Below are positions 1 through 8,880 of a stretch of DNA of 64,000 nt, piece after piece. Location: contig JAFLDB010000005.1 in assembly GCA_017302615.1 (NCBI GenBank), positions 113,052-177,051 of the forward strand. Direction: 5' to 3'. A program made the translations under genes and the position numbers. How positions within the stretch are numbered: the stretch's first letter is position 1; each line of letters begins with the position of its first letter. The stretch is from Sphingomonadales bacterium (GTDB taxonomy: Bacteria; Pseudomonadota; Alphaproteobacteria; Sphingomonadales; Sphingomonadaceae). Under the pieces are notes generated by a model. It saw only the letters and a program-made list of their open reading frames with translations, was not told the origin of the DNA and did not search any database.

Positions 1-546
1 GCCCACCACCAGCCCTTCGGCTTCGAGCAGAGGAATGGCGATCCGGGCGGCGCGGTCGTCCTCATTATACAGCACACCCACCTGCCACGGGCGCGGCTGG
101 TGACTGGTGGCAAGCTGCGGCGTGAAGCTGTGGAGCGAGAGCAGCAGCGCGGGCGGCGCACTGTTCAGCAGTTCGCCAAGCGCGGCGTGATAGGGCGCGT
201 GGAACCGGGCCAGCCGGGCCAGATGCGCTTCGTGGTTGATCGCGTTGCCGGGGATGGCATGGCCGTCGCTGGCAATCGGAATCACCGCGGGCGCGTGCGG
301 ATCGCGGTTCAGATCGCAGACCAGCCGGCTGATGTTGCCCTGAAAGGCGGCGATGCCCGCGCGCTCTGCCATTAGCGCGCCGACTTCGGCCACGCCGATG
401 TCGATCGCGACGTGCTGGGTCAGCAGCGCGGGATCGATCCCGAGGTCGATATCCCCCGGCACCCGGGCCGAAGCGTGATCCGACACCACCAGGATCCCGC
501 CAAATCGCGGCGTGCCGATCAGGCGGAAGGCTTCATGCGGCCTCAT
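1..546 (-). CDS. N-formylglutamate amidohydrolase family protein (3' part outside window)
   Basis: Reading leftwards from the ATG at 546 gives 182 codons without a stop, so the gene runs off the left edge. The N-terminus has the family's look: a VVSDHASARVP segment near residue 20, HVAIDIG near 47, then SRLVCDLNRD near 75 and SLHSF near 130, corresponding to the metal-dependent N-formylglutamate amidohydrolase fold. Known members hydrolyse N-formyl-L-glutamate to glutamate and formate in histidine degradation. No hut genes are visible here, so the substrate is not certain. Its ATG overlaps the ispE stop codon (ATGA), which suggests co-transcription and translational coupling with ispE. Confidence 0.85.
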   Translation of the reverse strand, partial: MRPHEAFRLIGTPRFGGILVVSDHASARVPGDIDLGIDPALLTQHVAIDIGVAEVGALMAERAGIAAFQGNISRLVCDLNRDPHAPAVIPIASDGHAIPGNAINHEAHLARLARFHAPYHAALGELLNSAPPALLLSLHSFTPQLATSHQPRPWQVGVLYNEDDRAARIAIPLLEAEGLVVG

Positions 547-1340
547 CGCAAGGCCCCCGCAAGTGTCCACCAGGCGGCGGGCATCGCGGCCTGCGCCGCA
601 TCGCGGGCGGCTGGGCTGTCATAAAGGGCAAAGCAGGTCGCGCCCGATCCGGACATGCGGGCGATCACCGGCCCGGTTTCGCGCAGGGCCGCCAGCACGT
701 CTCCGATCACCGGACATAGCGCCAGCGCCGGGGCTTCCAGATCGTTGCGCCCTTCCAGCGTGATGGTGCGCAGATCGCCCGTGGGCAGCGGCCCGCGATC
801 CACTCCGTCCCAGGCCTTGAATACCGGCCCGGTGCTGAGCGGAACGCACGGGTTGACCAGCAGGACGGGCATCCCGGCCAGATCGTTATAGACCGGCTCC
901 AACTCGGTCCCCGTCCCCAGCCCGATGCAGGCGCACGACAGGACGCATGCCGGAACATCAGCGCCCAGCCTGGCCGCGCGGGCGTGCCAGTCATCGGGCA
1001 GACCCTGGCTACGCTCGACCAGCCGGAACAGCGCCCCGGCATCGGCCGAACCGCCGCCAAGGCCAGCGGCAACCGGCAGGTTCTTCTCCAGCGTCACCGC
1101 CCAGCCCTGCGGCCGGGGCAAGGCGGTGAGCGCCTGCATCACGATATTGTCGAAGGGATTATCCAGCGCGCCGGCAAATTCGCCAACCGTTCGCAGGCTG
1201 TCCCGCTCGGCCGGGGCAACGCTCAGCACATCGCCGGCATCGACGAAGGCGAACAGCGTTTCCAGCTCATGGTAGCCATCCTCGCGCCGCCGCCGAACAT
1301 GCAGCGCGAGGTTGATCTTGGCAAAGGCGGTTTCGATCAT
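543..1340 (-). CDS. ispE: 4-diphosphocytidyl-2-C-methyl-D-erythritol kinase (IspE)
   Basis: A 265-residue cytoplasmic GHMP-family kinase of the non-mevalonate isoprenoid pathway. It phosphorylates CDP-methylerythritol with ATP. The N-terminal AFAKINLALHV segment and the glycine-rich PVAAGLGGGSADAG loop near residue 90 are diagnostic, and a second glycine motif, RMSGSGATCF, lies near the C-terminus. I chose the ATG at 1340 because GGGAGGAAGC sits directly before it and the family N-terminus begins there. A longer reading frame to 1412 would translate the upstream hairpin repeat. The start overlaps the end of the DUF559 frame by four bases, and the stop overlaps the next gene's start. Confidence 0.96.
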   Translation of the reverse strand: MIETAFAKINLALHVRRRREDGYHELETLFAFVDAGDVLSVAPAERDSLRTVGEFAGALDNPFDNIVMQALTALPRPQGWAVTLEKNLPVAAGLGGGSADAGALFRLVERSQGLPDDWHARAARLGADVPACVLSCACIGLGTGTELEPVYNDLAGMPVLLVNPCVPLSTGPVFKAWDGVDRGPLPTGDLRTITLEGRNDLEAPALALCPVIGDVLAALRETGPVIARMSGSGATCFALYDSPAARDAAQAAMPAAWWTLAGALR

Positions 1341-1771
1341 GCTTCCTCCCCGGCACGGGGAGGGGGACCATCCGCAGGATGGTGGAGGGGCACGGGCGAG
1401 TCTTCCGAACATCTCCGAAAACGCATGTCGCAGATTTCAACCAACCGCACGACCACAGCGTTCAAATTCTCCAAAACGGCCTTGGCCGGAATTCTGGTGG
1501 TCGCGATGCGCTGCGAACGGAGAAAATGCGAACGCGCCGCATCGGCCTTGGCAGCGCGGATGGAATTATGCGCAAAACCATCAACTTCAACCGCCAACTT
1601 CACTGCCGCGCAACAAAAGTCCAACACGTACACTCCGGCCGGATGCTGCCGCCGGAACTTGAAACCGCCGGGGCGCTTGCGAAGTTCGCGCCAGAGCAGA
1701 CCCTCTGGCAACGACATTTCGCTGCGAAGCTTGCGGGCCCGTTTCACGACCTCGCGAGGTCCGTTGATCAC
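1337..1771 (-). CDS. DUF559 domain protein (very-short-patch-repair-endonuclease-like)
   Basis: A 144-residue protein starting at a GTG. The KFRRQHPAGVYVLDF...LAVEVDG segment (about residues 38-67) carries the aspartate and ExD of a PD-(D/E)xK nuclease fold, as in DUF559/Vsr-like proteins. No function is established for these solitary genes; nuclease activity is inferred. The last about 20 residues are encoded by the hairpin repeat at 1343-1393, and the start codon abuts an inverted copy of that repeat at 1776-1826. The gene and its flanks thus form a discrete unit between ETF-QO and ispE. The reading looks less GC-rich than its neighbours, in keeping with transfer. Confidence 0.75.
   Translation of the reverse strand: MINGPREVVKRARKLRSEMSLPEGLLWRELRKRPGGFKFRRQHPAGVYVLDFCCAAVKLAVEVDGFAHNSIRAAKADAARSHFLRSQRIATTRIPAKAVLENLNAVVVRLVEICDMRFRRCSEDSPVPLHHPADGPPPRAGEEA
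1343..1393 (+). repeat. Hairpin repeat, left copy flanking the DUF559 gene
   Basis: Two adjacent stem-loops: CCTCCCCG/CGGGGAGG with a 3-base loop (1345-1363), then ACCATCC/GGATGGT with a GCA loop (1367-1383). It is an inverted copy of 1776-1826. It also supplies the ispE ribosome binding site and the DUF559 C-terminal codons. Confidence 0.85.
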
Positions 1772-1775
1772 GCGC

Positions 1776-1826
1776 GTGCCCCTCCACCAGCTTCGCTGGT
1801 CCCCCTCCCCTGAAGGGGAGGAAGAA
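1776..1826 (-). repeat. Hairpin repeat, right copy flanking the DUF559 gene
   Basis: Inverted relative to 1343-1393. The stems are ACCAGC/GCTGGT (1786-1800) and CCTCCCCT/AGGGGAGG (1804-1821). Compared with the left copy, both stems differ by changes on the two arms that keep pairing, so the folded form appears to be what is conserved. Confidence 0.85.
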
Positions 1827-1832
1827 CCAACC

Positions 1833-3482
1833 TCACATATTCGGATAGTTTGGCCCGCCGCCGCCCTCCGGCGTCACCCAGTTGATGTTCTGGGTCATGT
1901 CCTTGATGTCGCAGGTCTTGCAGTGGACGCAGTTCTGGGCGTTGATCTGCAGGCGCGGTTCGCCTTCCTCGATGCCGACGAATTCATAGACTCCGGCCGG
2001 GCAATAGCGGGCTTCCGGACCGGCATAATGCTTGAGGTTGACCTCGACCGGCACCGACGGATCCTTCAGCTGCAGGTGGCAGGGCTGGTCTTCCTCGTGG
2101 TTGGTGTTCGACAGGAACACGCTGGAAAGCCGGTCAAAGCTGATCACCCCGTCCGGCTTGGGATAGTTGATCGGCTGGTATAGGTCGGCCCGCTGGATCG
2201 CTTCGCAATCGCGGTGGTGCTTCATCGGCTTGGCGATTCCGAAGCCGAACAGGGTGCGCAGCCACATGTCGGCGCCGGCCAGGATCGTGCCGAGGTCCCC
2301 GCCCCACTTGGCGACCAGCGGCTCGGCGTTCTGGACGAGCTTCAGTTCCTTGGCGATCCAGCTGTCGCGCACGGCGGCATCGTATTCGCTCATCGAATCG
2401 TGCTCACGCCCGGCGGCGATCGCCGCGGCGGCGGCTTCGGCGGCCAGCATCCCGCTCTTCATCGCGGTGTGGCTGCCCTTGATGCGCGGCACGTTGACGA
2501 ATCCGGCCGAGCAGCCGATCAGCGCGCCGCCCGGGAAATCGAGCTTGGGAACCGACTGCCAGCCGCCCTCGTTGATCGCGCGCGCACCATAGGACACGCG
2601 GCGGCCGCCTTCCAGAATGGCACGGATTTCCGGGTGCTGCTTCCAGCGCTGGAATTCCTCGAACGGGAAGACGTAGGGGTTCTTGTAATCGAGCGCAGTG
2701 ACGAAGCCCAAGGCCACCTGGTTGTTGGCCTGGTGGTAAAGGAACCCGCCGCCCCAGCTTTCGCTTTCGGTCAGCGGCCAGCCCTGGGTGTGGATCACCC
2801 GGCCCGGCACGTGCTTGTCGGGATCGATGTCCCACAGTTCCTTGATGCCGATGCCGTAGACCTGCGGCTCGCAATTGGCTTCCAGATCGAACTGGGCCTT
2901 GAGCTGCTTGGTCAGGTGGCCGCGCGCGCCTTCAGCAAAGAAGGTGTACTTCGCATGCAGCTCCATGCCGGGCTGATAATCGCCCTTCTGGCTGCCATCG
3001 CGGGCAATGCCCATGTCCTGGGTCGCCACCCCCTTTACCGAGCCGTCCTCGTTATAAAGGACTTCGGCGGCCGGGAAGCCGGGGAAGATTTCGACGCCCA
3101 GTTCCTCGGCCTTGCCGGCCAGCCAGCGGCACAGGTTGCCAAGGCTGCCGGTGTAGTTCCCGTCGTTCGACATGAACGGCGGCATCGGCCAGTGCGGAAT
3201 CGAGAAGTGCTTGTTCCGGGTCAGCACCCAGTGCCAGTTGTCGGTCACCGGGGTTTCCGCCATCGGGCAGCCCTGCTCGCGCCAGTCGGGCAGCAGTTCG
3301 TCCAGCGCCTTGGGATCGACCACCGCGCCCGACAGGATGTGCGCGCCTACTTCGCTGCCCTTTTCCAGGATGCAGACCGACAGATCGGCGTTGACCTGCT
3401 TCAGCCGGATCGCCGCGGCCAGGCCGGCCGGCCCGCCACCCACGATCACAACGTCATACGGCATCGATTCGCGTTCGCTCAT
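1833..3482 (-). CDS. Electron transfer flavoprotein-ubiquinone oxidoreductase
   Basis: A 549-residue protein, the usual length for ETF-QO. It passes electrons from reduced ETF to the quinone pool at the inner membrane during acyl-CoA and amino acid oxidation. The N-terminus shows the FAD-binding VVIVGGGPAGLAAAIRL fold at about residues 10-27. The C-terminus holds the 4Fe-4S ferredoxin-like cluster with CPAGVYEF followed by CVHCKTCDIKD. I chose the ATG at 3482, seven codons before the Rossmann strand; upstream codons to 3545 look like leader. The etfAB genes are not in this window. It is divergent from the gene at 3565. Confidence 0.95.
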   Translation of the reverse strand: MSERESMPYDVVIVGGGPAGLAAAIRLKQVNADLSVCILEKGSEVGAHILSGAVVDPKALDELLPDWREQGCPMAETPVTDNWHWVLTRNKHFSIPHWPMPPFMSNDGNYTGSLGNLCRWLAGKAEELGVEIFPGFPAAEVLYNEDGSVKGVATQDMGIARDGSQKGDYQPGMELHAKYTFFAEGARGHLTKQLKAQFDLEANCEPQVYGIGIKELWDIDPDKHVPGRVIHTQGWPLTESESWGGGFLYHQANNQVALGFVTALDYKNPYVFPFEEFQRWKQHPEIRAILEGGRRVSYGARAINEGGWQSVPKLDFPGGALIGCSAGFVNVPRIKGSHTAMKSGMLAAEAAAAAIAAGREHDSMSEYDAAVRDSWIAKELKLVQNAEPLVAKWGGDLGTILAGADMWLRTLFGFGIAKPMKHHRDCEAIQRADLYQPINYPKPDGVISFDRLSSVFLSNTNHEEDQPCHLQLKDPSVPVEVNLKHYAGPEARYCPAGVYEFVGIEEGEPRLQINAQNCVHCKTCDIKDMTQNINWVTPEGGGGPNYPNM

Positions 3483-3564
3483 GTCCTGTGTCCCACACCC
3501 TGATGGAAGGTATTTATTGGCCTGAACCCTTGATTGCTGCGACACGGCAGGTCAAGACCCGCAG

Positions 3565-4341
3565 GTGACTTTATCGCGCGCCCCTTCCCCTGCCCCGATC
3601 GGCATGGCCGAGCAGATCGCCGCCGCGATCGACTGGTGGCGCGAGGCCGGGGTCGACTGCGAGTTCGACGATGCCGCGCGCGACTGGCTGGCCGGGCGCG
3701 AGCCTGCCGCTACGGCTTTGCAAGAGGATCGCAGCCCGCCCCCGGCCTTCGTGCCGCCCGTGCCGCCGCCGGTGGAAGTGCCGCAGATCGGCGGGGATCC
3801 CGCCGCCTGGCCGCAAGACCTGGCTGCCTTTGCCGCCTGGTGGCTGGCCGAGCCCGCGCTGGATGACGGCCTTGTCCATGCCCGGGTTGCACCGCGCGGC
3901 GTCCATGGCGCGCAGCTTATGGTCCTGGTCGATCACCCCGAAGCAGGCGATTCGGATCTGCTGCTGGCGGGCGAACAGGGTCGACTGCTGAACGGGATCC
4001 TGGCCGCGATGGGCCTGACGGCGGAGCAGGCCTATCTTGCCTCTGCCCTGCCGCGCCACATGCCGCATCCGGACTGGTCCGCCCTTCGCGCCGGCAAGCT
4101 GGACGCTCTGCTGCTGCATCACATCGCGCTGGCCGCTCCGAAGCGGCTGATCGTGTTCGGGCCGCACGTCTCGTCGCTTCTTGGCCACGACCCGGCGAAT
4201 AGTGCTGACCCGGCGCGGCAATTCTACCATGTAGGCGCGCAAATCCCGGCTCTTGCCGCGCCGGGGCTGGATACCCTGATGGCGCGGCCACGGGGCAAGG
4301 CGGCCTTGTGGCGCGCCCTGCTGGACTGGCAGGGCGGTTGA
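3565..4341 (+). CDS. Uracil-DNA glycosylase-like protein, probably catalytically altered
   Basis: A 258-residue protein (GTG start at 3565; an ATG at 3604 is an alternative). The C-terminal two thirds resemble the family 4/5 UDG fold: a beta strand LMVLVDHPEAGDSDLL, then GRLLNGILAAMGL, then YLASALPRHMP, and late in the protein RLIVFGPHV. In active family members the first motif reads GEAPG with cluster-ligating cysteines around it. Here it reads VDHPEAGDSD, and I see no cysteine set for an iron-sulfur cluster. The N-terminal about 80 residues are proline-rich linker. The fold is inferred by eye; activity is doubtful. It is followed after 38 bases by the lytic transglycosylase. Confidence 0.6.
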   Translation: MTLSRAPSPAPIGMAEQIAAAIDWWREAGVDCEFDDAARDWLAGREPAATALQEDRSPPPAFVPPVPPPVEVPQIGGDPAAWPQDLAAFAAWWLAEPALDDGLVHARVAPRGVHGAQLMVLVDHPEAGDSDLLLAGEQGRLLNGILAAMGLTAEQAYLASALPRHMPHPDWSALRAGKLDALLLHHIALAAPKRLIVFGPHVSSLLGHDPANSADPARQFYHVGAQIPALAAPGLDTLMARPRGKAALWRALLDWQGG

Positions 4342-4379
4342 GCCACCGGCAACCGGGATCGAGTGGGGACAAGCTGCGC

Positions 4380-6164
4380 GTGCCGAGTTTCGACAAGTCT
4401 GTGATTGCCGCCCTTGGCCTTGCCGGTCTGGCCTTGGCTGTGCCGGATGCGGCCCGGGCCAATTCGGCGGCGATGGAATACTTTTCAAAGCAATCGAACC
4501 GCAGCGATCTGCCGACCTTGCTGAACGCAGAGGACCGAACTTTCTATCGCGAACTGTTTGCCGCGATCGACCGGGGGGACTGGGCCAGGGTCCAGGCAAT
4601 GTTTACCCAGCGTCCGGATGGACCGCTGCACCAGGTCGCCCGGGCCGAATACTATACTGCCCCCGGATCACCGAAGATCGAGCTTGACGCGCTCAATGCC
4701 TGGCTGGCCCAGGGGGTGACACTGCCGCAGGCAGAGCAGATCGTCGGCCTGGCCCAGCGGCGCGGCGCCACCGCCACTCCGCCCCTGCCCCAGGCGCAGC
4801 GCCTGATCACCCAGCCCAGCTTTGCCAAGCGTACCCGCCCGCGCGAAAACAGCGACGGAACGATGCCGGGCCGCGTCGGAGCGGCCATCCAGGCGCGGAT
4901 CAAGGCCGATGATCCGGCCGGGGCCAAGGCCCTGCTCGACGGGATCGACAGCCAGCTCTCGCCGCGCAGCCGCGCCGAGTGGCGATCAAAGGTGGCCTGG
5001 AGCTATTTCATCGAGGGCGATCTGGCCACCGCCTACACCGTGGCGCAATCGGCGCAGGACGGGGCCGGTCCGTGGGTTTCCGAAGGGCTGTGGATTTCCG
5101 GCCTGTCCGCCTGGCGGCTTAACGATTGCGCGACGGCCGCCGCCGCGTTCGAGCGCACCGCGCAGATTTCCGAGAATGCCGAACTGACCGCCGCCGCGCA
5201 TTACTGGCACAGTCGCGCGCTGGTCCGCTGCCGCCAGCCGGAACGGGCCACCGCCCCGCTGAAGGCCGCCGCCCGGATGGACGAGACGCTTTACGGCATG
5301 CTGGCAATCGAGCAACTTGGCATGAACCTGCCGCGCACGCACGAAACGCCCGATTTCAGCAAGGCGGATTGGCAGCTGCTGCGCGACGTGCCCAACGTGC
5401 GGGCTGCGCTGATGCTGGCCGAAATCGGCGAGGACGGGCGTGCCGACGAAGTGTTGCGCCATCAGGCCCGGATCGGGCCGCCCCAGCATTATCAGCCGCT
5501 TTCGCGCCTGGCCCGCAGTCTTGGCCTGCCCGGGACCCAGCTGTGGATGGCCTATAACGCGCCGGTCGGCGGCAGGCCCGAGCCGGCGGCGCGCTTCCCC
5601 ACGCCCAAGTGGAAACCGGTGACCGGGTGGAAGGTCGATCCGGCCCTGGTCTATGCCCACACCCTGCAGGAATCGGTGTTCCGGACCAAGGTGGTCAGCC
5701 CGGCCGGAGCCCGCGGGCTGATGCAGATCATGCCGGCCGCCGCGCGCGACCATGCCCGCGCGCTGGGCGTGGCGGGCAACGCCAGCGATCTCAACAAGCC
5801 GGAAGTCAACCTCGCCTTCGGGCAGCGGCACCTGGAAATGCTGCGCGATTCGCCGGGCACGCAGGGCCTGCTGCCCAAGGTCATGGCCGCCTATAACGCG
5901 GGCCTGACCCCGATCACCCGCTGGCAGACCGAAATCAAGGACCAGGGCGATCCGCTGCTGTGGATCGAAAGCGTTCCCTATTGGGAGACGCGCGGGTACG
6001 TGAACATCGTGATGCGCAACTACTGGATGTACGAGCGGCAGGCCGGCGGCCCCTCCGAAAGCCGGATCGCGTTGGTCCAGGGCATGTGGCCGACTTTCCC
6101 GGGCACCGCCAGCGCCCGGGCGGTGCGGATGCGGCCCGACGGCACGCTGATGCAAGAGCGCTGA
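4380..6164 (+). CDS. Lytic murein transglycosylase, Slt70-like
   Basis: A periplasmic enzyme of about 594 residues that cleaves peptidoglycan glycan strands with formation of 1,6-anhydro-muramic ends. A signal peptide is visible at the GTG start (SVIAALGLAGLALAVPDAARA), followed by a long helical superhelix and a C-terminal SLT domain. The catalytic glutamate is about Glu431 in HTLQESVF, followed by SPAGARGLMQIMP and, later, VMAAYNAG, the standard SLT motif order. I chose GTG at 4380 because the signal peptide begins there and GGGGACAAG precedes it. An upstream start would add residues before the signal peptide. Confidence 0.92.
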   Translation: MPSFDKSVIAALGLAGLALAVPDAARANSAAMEYFSKQSNRSDLPTLLNAEDRTFYRELFAAIDRGDWARVQAMFTQRPDGPLHQVARAEYYTAPGSPKIELDALNAWLAQGVTLPQAEQIVGLAQRRGATATPPLPQAQRLITQPSFAKRTRPRENSDGTMPGRVGAAIQARIKADDPAGAKALLDGIDSQLSPRSRAEWRSKVAWSYFIEGDLATAYTVAQSAQDGAGPWVSEGLWISGLSAWRLNDCATAAAAFERTAQISENAELTAAAHYWHSRALVRCRQPERATAPLKAAARMDETLYGMLAIEQLGMNLPRTHETPDFSKADWQLLRDVPNVRAALMLAEIGEDGRADEVLRHQARIGPPQHYQPLSRLARSLGLPGTQLWMAYNAPVGGRPEPAARFPTPKWKPVTGWKVDPALVYAHTLQESVFRTKVVSPAGARGLMQIMPAAARDHARALGVAGNASDLNKPEVNLAFGQRHLEMLRDSPGTQGLLPKVMAAYNAGLTPITRWQTEIKDQGDPLLWIESVPYWETRGYVNIVMRNYWMYERQAGGPSESRIALVQGMWPTFPGTASARAVRMRPDGTLMQER

Positions 6165-6186
6165 GCAACCGCCAGCTTGCGCATTT

Positions 6187-6201
6187 GTTCCTTTTATGTT
6201 C
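6187..6201 (+). promoter_or_regulatory. Possible LexA (SOS) box
   Basis: GTTC, seven bases (CTTTTAT), GTTC: the direct-repeat operator recognised by LexA in alphaproteobacteria. It sits 9 bases before the likely start of the radical SAM gene and overlaps the alternative ATG at 6196. Confidence 0.5.
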
Positions 6202-6210
6202 TGGTGGGGG

Positions 6211-7290
6211 ATGGTCCGCCCTCCCCCCATCCACGGTCGCGGTGCGCAGTCGGCTGAGGTGCCGCAGCGCTTCGGCCTGGCCGCGCGTGAGGTGGACGGG
6301 GACTGGCTCGATATCCGCCAGGGACTCGACGGGCCGCAGCCGAAACTGCGTACCACGGTAACGGAAGAGCGTGCCCGGCGGATCATCAGTCGCAACACCT
6401 CGCCCGACATTCCGTTTGACCGCTCGATCAATGCCTATCGCGGCTGCGAGCATGGCTGCGTCTATTGTTACGCGCGCCCGACACATGCCTTTCATGATCT
6501 GTCGCCCGGACTGGACTTTGAAACGAAGCTGTTTGCCAAACCCGATGCCGCAGCCCTGCTGCGCGCGGAACTGGGCAAGCGCGGCTATCGCGCGGCGCCA
6601 ATCGCGATGGGCACCAACACCGATCCCTATCAACCCATCGAAGCACACTACCGCCTGACCCGTGCGGTGCTTGAAGTCTGCCTAGAGACCCGCCATCCAG
6701 TGACCATCACCACCAAGAGCGCGCGGGTGCTGCGCGATCTCGATCTTCTGGCCGAGCTGGCCCGGCGGCACCTGACTGCGGTGTCGATCTCGGTCACCAG
6801 CCTCGACCCGAAGCTGTCGGGCCTGCTCGAACCGCGGGCAAGTTCACCAGCCAGACGGCTGGACGCCTTGGCGAAACTGGCTGAAGCAGGGGTTCCGGCC
6901 CATGTCTCGGTCGCGCCGGTCATTCCGGCGATCACCGACGAATTCATCGAACGCATTCTGGAGGAAGCCGCCGTACGCGGGGTGAAAACCGCCAGCTGGA
7001 TCATGCTGCGCCTGCCGCACGAAGTGGCGCCCCTGATGCGCGAATGGCTGGAAGTTCATTTTCCCGACCGGGCCGGCAAGGTGATGCACACCGTTCAGGC
7101 CATGCGCGGCGGCAAGGACTATGACAGCCGCTTCTTTGAGCGGATGAAACCGAAGGGTGTCTGGGCCGACCTGTTTCGCACCCGCTTCCGCCTCGCCTGT
7201 CAGCGCCTCGGCCTCAACCGCGAGCCACCCGCACTGGACTGCGACCAGTTCGTGCCGCCGCAGACCGGGGGCCAGTTGCGGTTATTCTAG
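6211..7290 (+). CDS. PA0069/Rv2578c-family radical SAM protein
   Basis: A protein of about 359 residues. The radical SAM cluster motif is CEHGCVYC near residue 86, in a SINAYRGCEHGCVYCYARP context typical of this family. The family is related to spore photoproduct lyase (SplB) in sequence, but its reaction is not established. The KGVWADLFRTRF segment lies near the C-terminus. An ATG at 6196 would extend it by five residues, but it lies inside the LexA-type box, so I prefer 6211, where the family's HGRGA motif follows at once. If the box is real, the gene would be damage-inducible. It is convergent with recR. Confidence 0.88.
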   Translation: MVRPPPIHGRGAQSAEVPQRFGLAAREVDGDWLDIRQGLDGPQPKLRTTVTEERARRIISRNTSPDIPFDRSINAYRGCEHGCVYCYARPTHAFHDLSPGLDFETKLFAKPDAAALLRAELGKRGYRAAPIAMGTNTDPYQPIEAHYRLTRAVLEVCLETRHPVTITTKSARVLRDLDLLAELARRHLTAVSISVTSLDPKLSGLLEPRASSPARRLDALAKLAEAGVPAHVSVAPVIPAITDEFIERILEEAAVRGVKTASWIMLRLPHEVAPLMREWLEVHFPDRAGKVMHTVQAMRGGKDYDSRFFERMKPKGVWADLFRTRFRLACQRLGLNREPPALDCDQFVPPQTGGQLRLF

Positions 7291-7331
7291 GGTCCGATTG
7301 CTTGACGCCAAGTTGTCGAGCGCCCGGCCGA

Positions 7332-7928
7332 TCAGCCCACGGGTCGCCGCGCGCGCAGGGCCTGGGCCAGGGTTCCCTCGTCGAGGTAATCAAGCTCGCC
7401 CCCCACCGGCAGACCGTGGGCCAGCTGGGTTAACCGCACCGGGTAATTCTCCAGCCGCTCGGCGATGTAATGCGCGGTGGTCTGGCCCTCCAGCGTGGCG
7501 TTCATGGCTAGGACCACTTCGTCGATCCCGCCTTGCGATACGCGTTCCAGCAGCTTGCCGATGGTCAGGTCTTCCGGCCGCACGCCTTCCAGCGCGGAGA
7601 GCCGCCCGCCCAGCACGTGATACTGCCCGGTGAACAGCCGCGCCCGGTCGAGCGCCCAGAGGTCGGCCACGTCCTCCACCACGCAGAGCTGGCGGGCATC
7701 GCGGCGCGGATCGGCGCAGATCGCACAGGGGTTGGTCGTATCGACATTGCCGCAGGTCTGGCACTGGGTCAGCCCGGCGCGGACCGCCTCCAGCGCTTCA
7801 AGCAGGCCGACCAGCGCCGTCTCGCGCCGCTTGATCAGCCACAGCACCGCCCGCCGCGCCGAACGCGGGCCAAGCCCCGGCAGGCGGGAGAGAGCCTGAG
7901 TGAGTGTTTCGATCTCTTGCGATGCCAT
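7332..7928 (-). CDS. recR: Recombination protein RecR
   Basis: 198 residues, the full family length. It acts with RecO and RecF in loading RecA at gaps. The N-terminal helix-hairpin-helix ([17 protein letters not shown]) is followed by the zinc finger [16 protein letters not shown] and a Toprim domain with VVED and the [12 protein letters not shown] segment. I chose the ATG at 7928 to match the family N-terminus MASQEIETL. It is divergent from fmt with only 43 bases between the two starts. Confidence 0.97.
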   Translation of the reverse strand: MASQEIETLTQALSRLPGLGPRSARRAVLWLIKRRETALVGLLEALEAVRAGLTQCQTCGNVDTTNPCAICADPRRDARQLCVVEDVADLWALDRARLFTGQYHVLGGRLSALEGVRPEDLTIGKLLERVSQGGIDEVVLAMNATLEGQTTAHYIAERLENYPVRLTQLAHGLPVGGELDYLDEGTLAQALRARRPVG

Positions 7929-7971
7929 GGCCCGACAGATAGGGCGCGGTTTCAGGAAAGGCAAAGCCACC

Positions 7972-8880
7972 ATGCGCGTGATCTTCATGGGAACCCCGGA
8001 TTTCGCCGTCCCGGCGCTGCAGGCGCTGGTGGATGCGGGGCATGAGGTGGTGGCCGCCTATACCCAGCCGCCCCGCCCCGGCGGCCGGCGCGGCAAGGAA
8101 CTGACCCTCACCCCGGTCCACAAGGCGGCTGCGGCACTGAGCATCGAAGTGCGCCATCCGGCCAACCTGAAAGGCGCGGAAGAGCAGGCGGAGTTTGCCG
8201 CGCTGGGCGCGGATATCGCCGTGGTCGCAGCCTATGGCCTGATCCTGCCGCAGGCGGTGTTGGACGCGCCGCGGCATGGCTGCCTTAATCTCCATGGCTC
8301 GATCCTGCCGCGCTGGCGCGGGGCCGCGCCGATCCAGCGGGCGATCCTGGCCGGGGACGCGGAAACCGGGGTCGACATCATGCGGATGGAAGCGGGGCTC
8401 GATACCGGGCCGGTGCTGCTGGAAGGCCGCACGCCGATCGACCGCAAGACCGCGGGCGAGCTGACCGAGGAACTGGCGCAGATCGGCGCGCGGCTGATCG
8501 TGCAGGTGCTGGCTGACCTGCCCGCCTATCCCGAAGTGCCCCAGCCGGACGAGGGCGTGACCTATGCGAAGAAGATCGACAAGGCCGAGACCCGGCTCGA
8601 CTTTGCGCAGCACGCCGAGCAGGTCGAACGCCAGATCCGCGCCTTCGCCCCCGCGCCGGGGGCCTGGTTCGAATACCAGGGCGAGCGCTGCAAGGTGCTG
8701 GCGGCAGAGCTGGCCGAAGGCAGCGGCGCGCCGGGCGAAGTGCTGGACGATGCCCTGACCATTGCCTGCGCCAGCGGCGCGATCCGTCCCACGCTGGTCC
8801 AGCGCGCCGGGCGGCCGGCGATGGCGACGGCGGACATGCTGCGCGGCTGGATGATTGCGGCGGGGGCCAAGCTCGCTTGA
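7972..8880 (+). CDS. fmt: Methionyl-tRNA formyltransferase
   Basis: 302 residues. It formylates initiator Met-tRNA from 10-formyl-tetrahydrofolate. The N-terminus [17 protein letters not shown] is the family signature, and the catalytic-loop segment [20 protein letters not shown] includes the conserved Asn and His. A C-terminal OB-like domain follows from about residue 205. The start is at 7972 after an AGGAAAGG element. The stop overlaps the truA start by three bases, so the two are translationally coupled. There is no def gene immediately upstream, unlike many genomes. Confidence 0.97.
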   Translation: MRVIFMGTPDFAVPALQALVDAGHEVVAAYTQPPRPGGRRGKELTLTPVHKAAAALSIEVRHPANLKGAEEQAEFAALGADIAVVAAYGLILPQAVLDAPRHGCLNLHGSILPRWRGAAPIQRAILAGDAETGVDIMRMEAGLDTGPVLLEGRTPIDRKTAGELTEELAQIGARLIVQVLADLPAYPEVPQPDEGVTYAKKIDKAETRLDFAQHAEQVERQIRAFAPAPGAWFEYQGERCKVLAAELAEGSGAPGEVLDDALTIACASGAIRPTLVQRAGRPAMATADMLRGWMIAAGAKLA

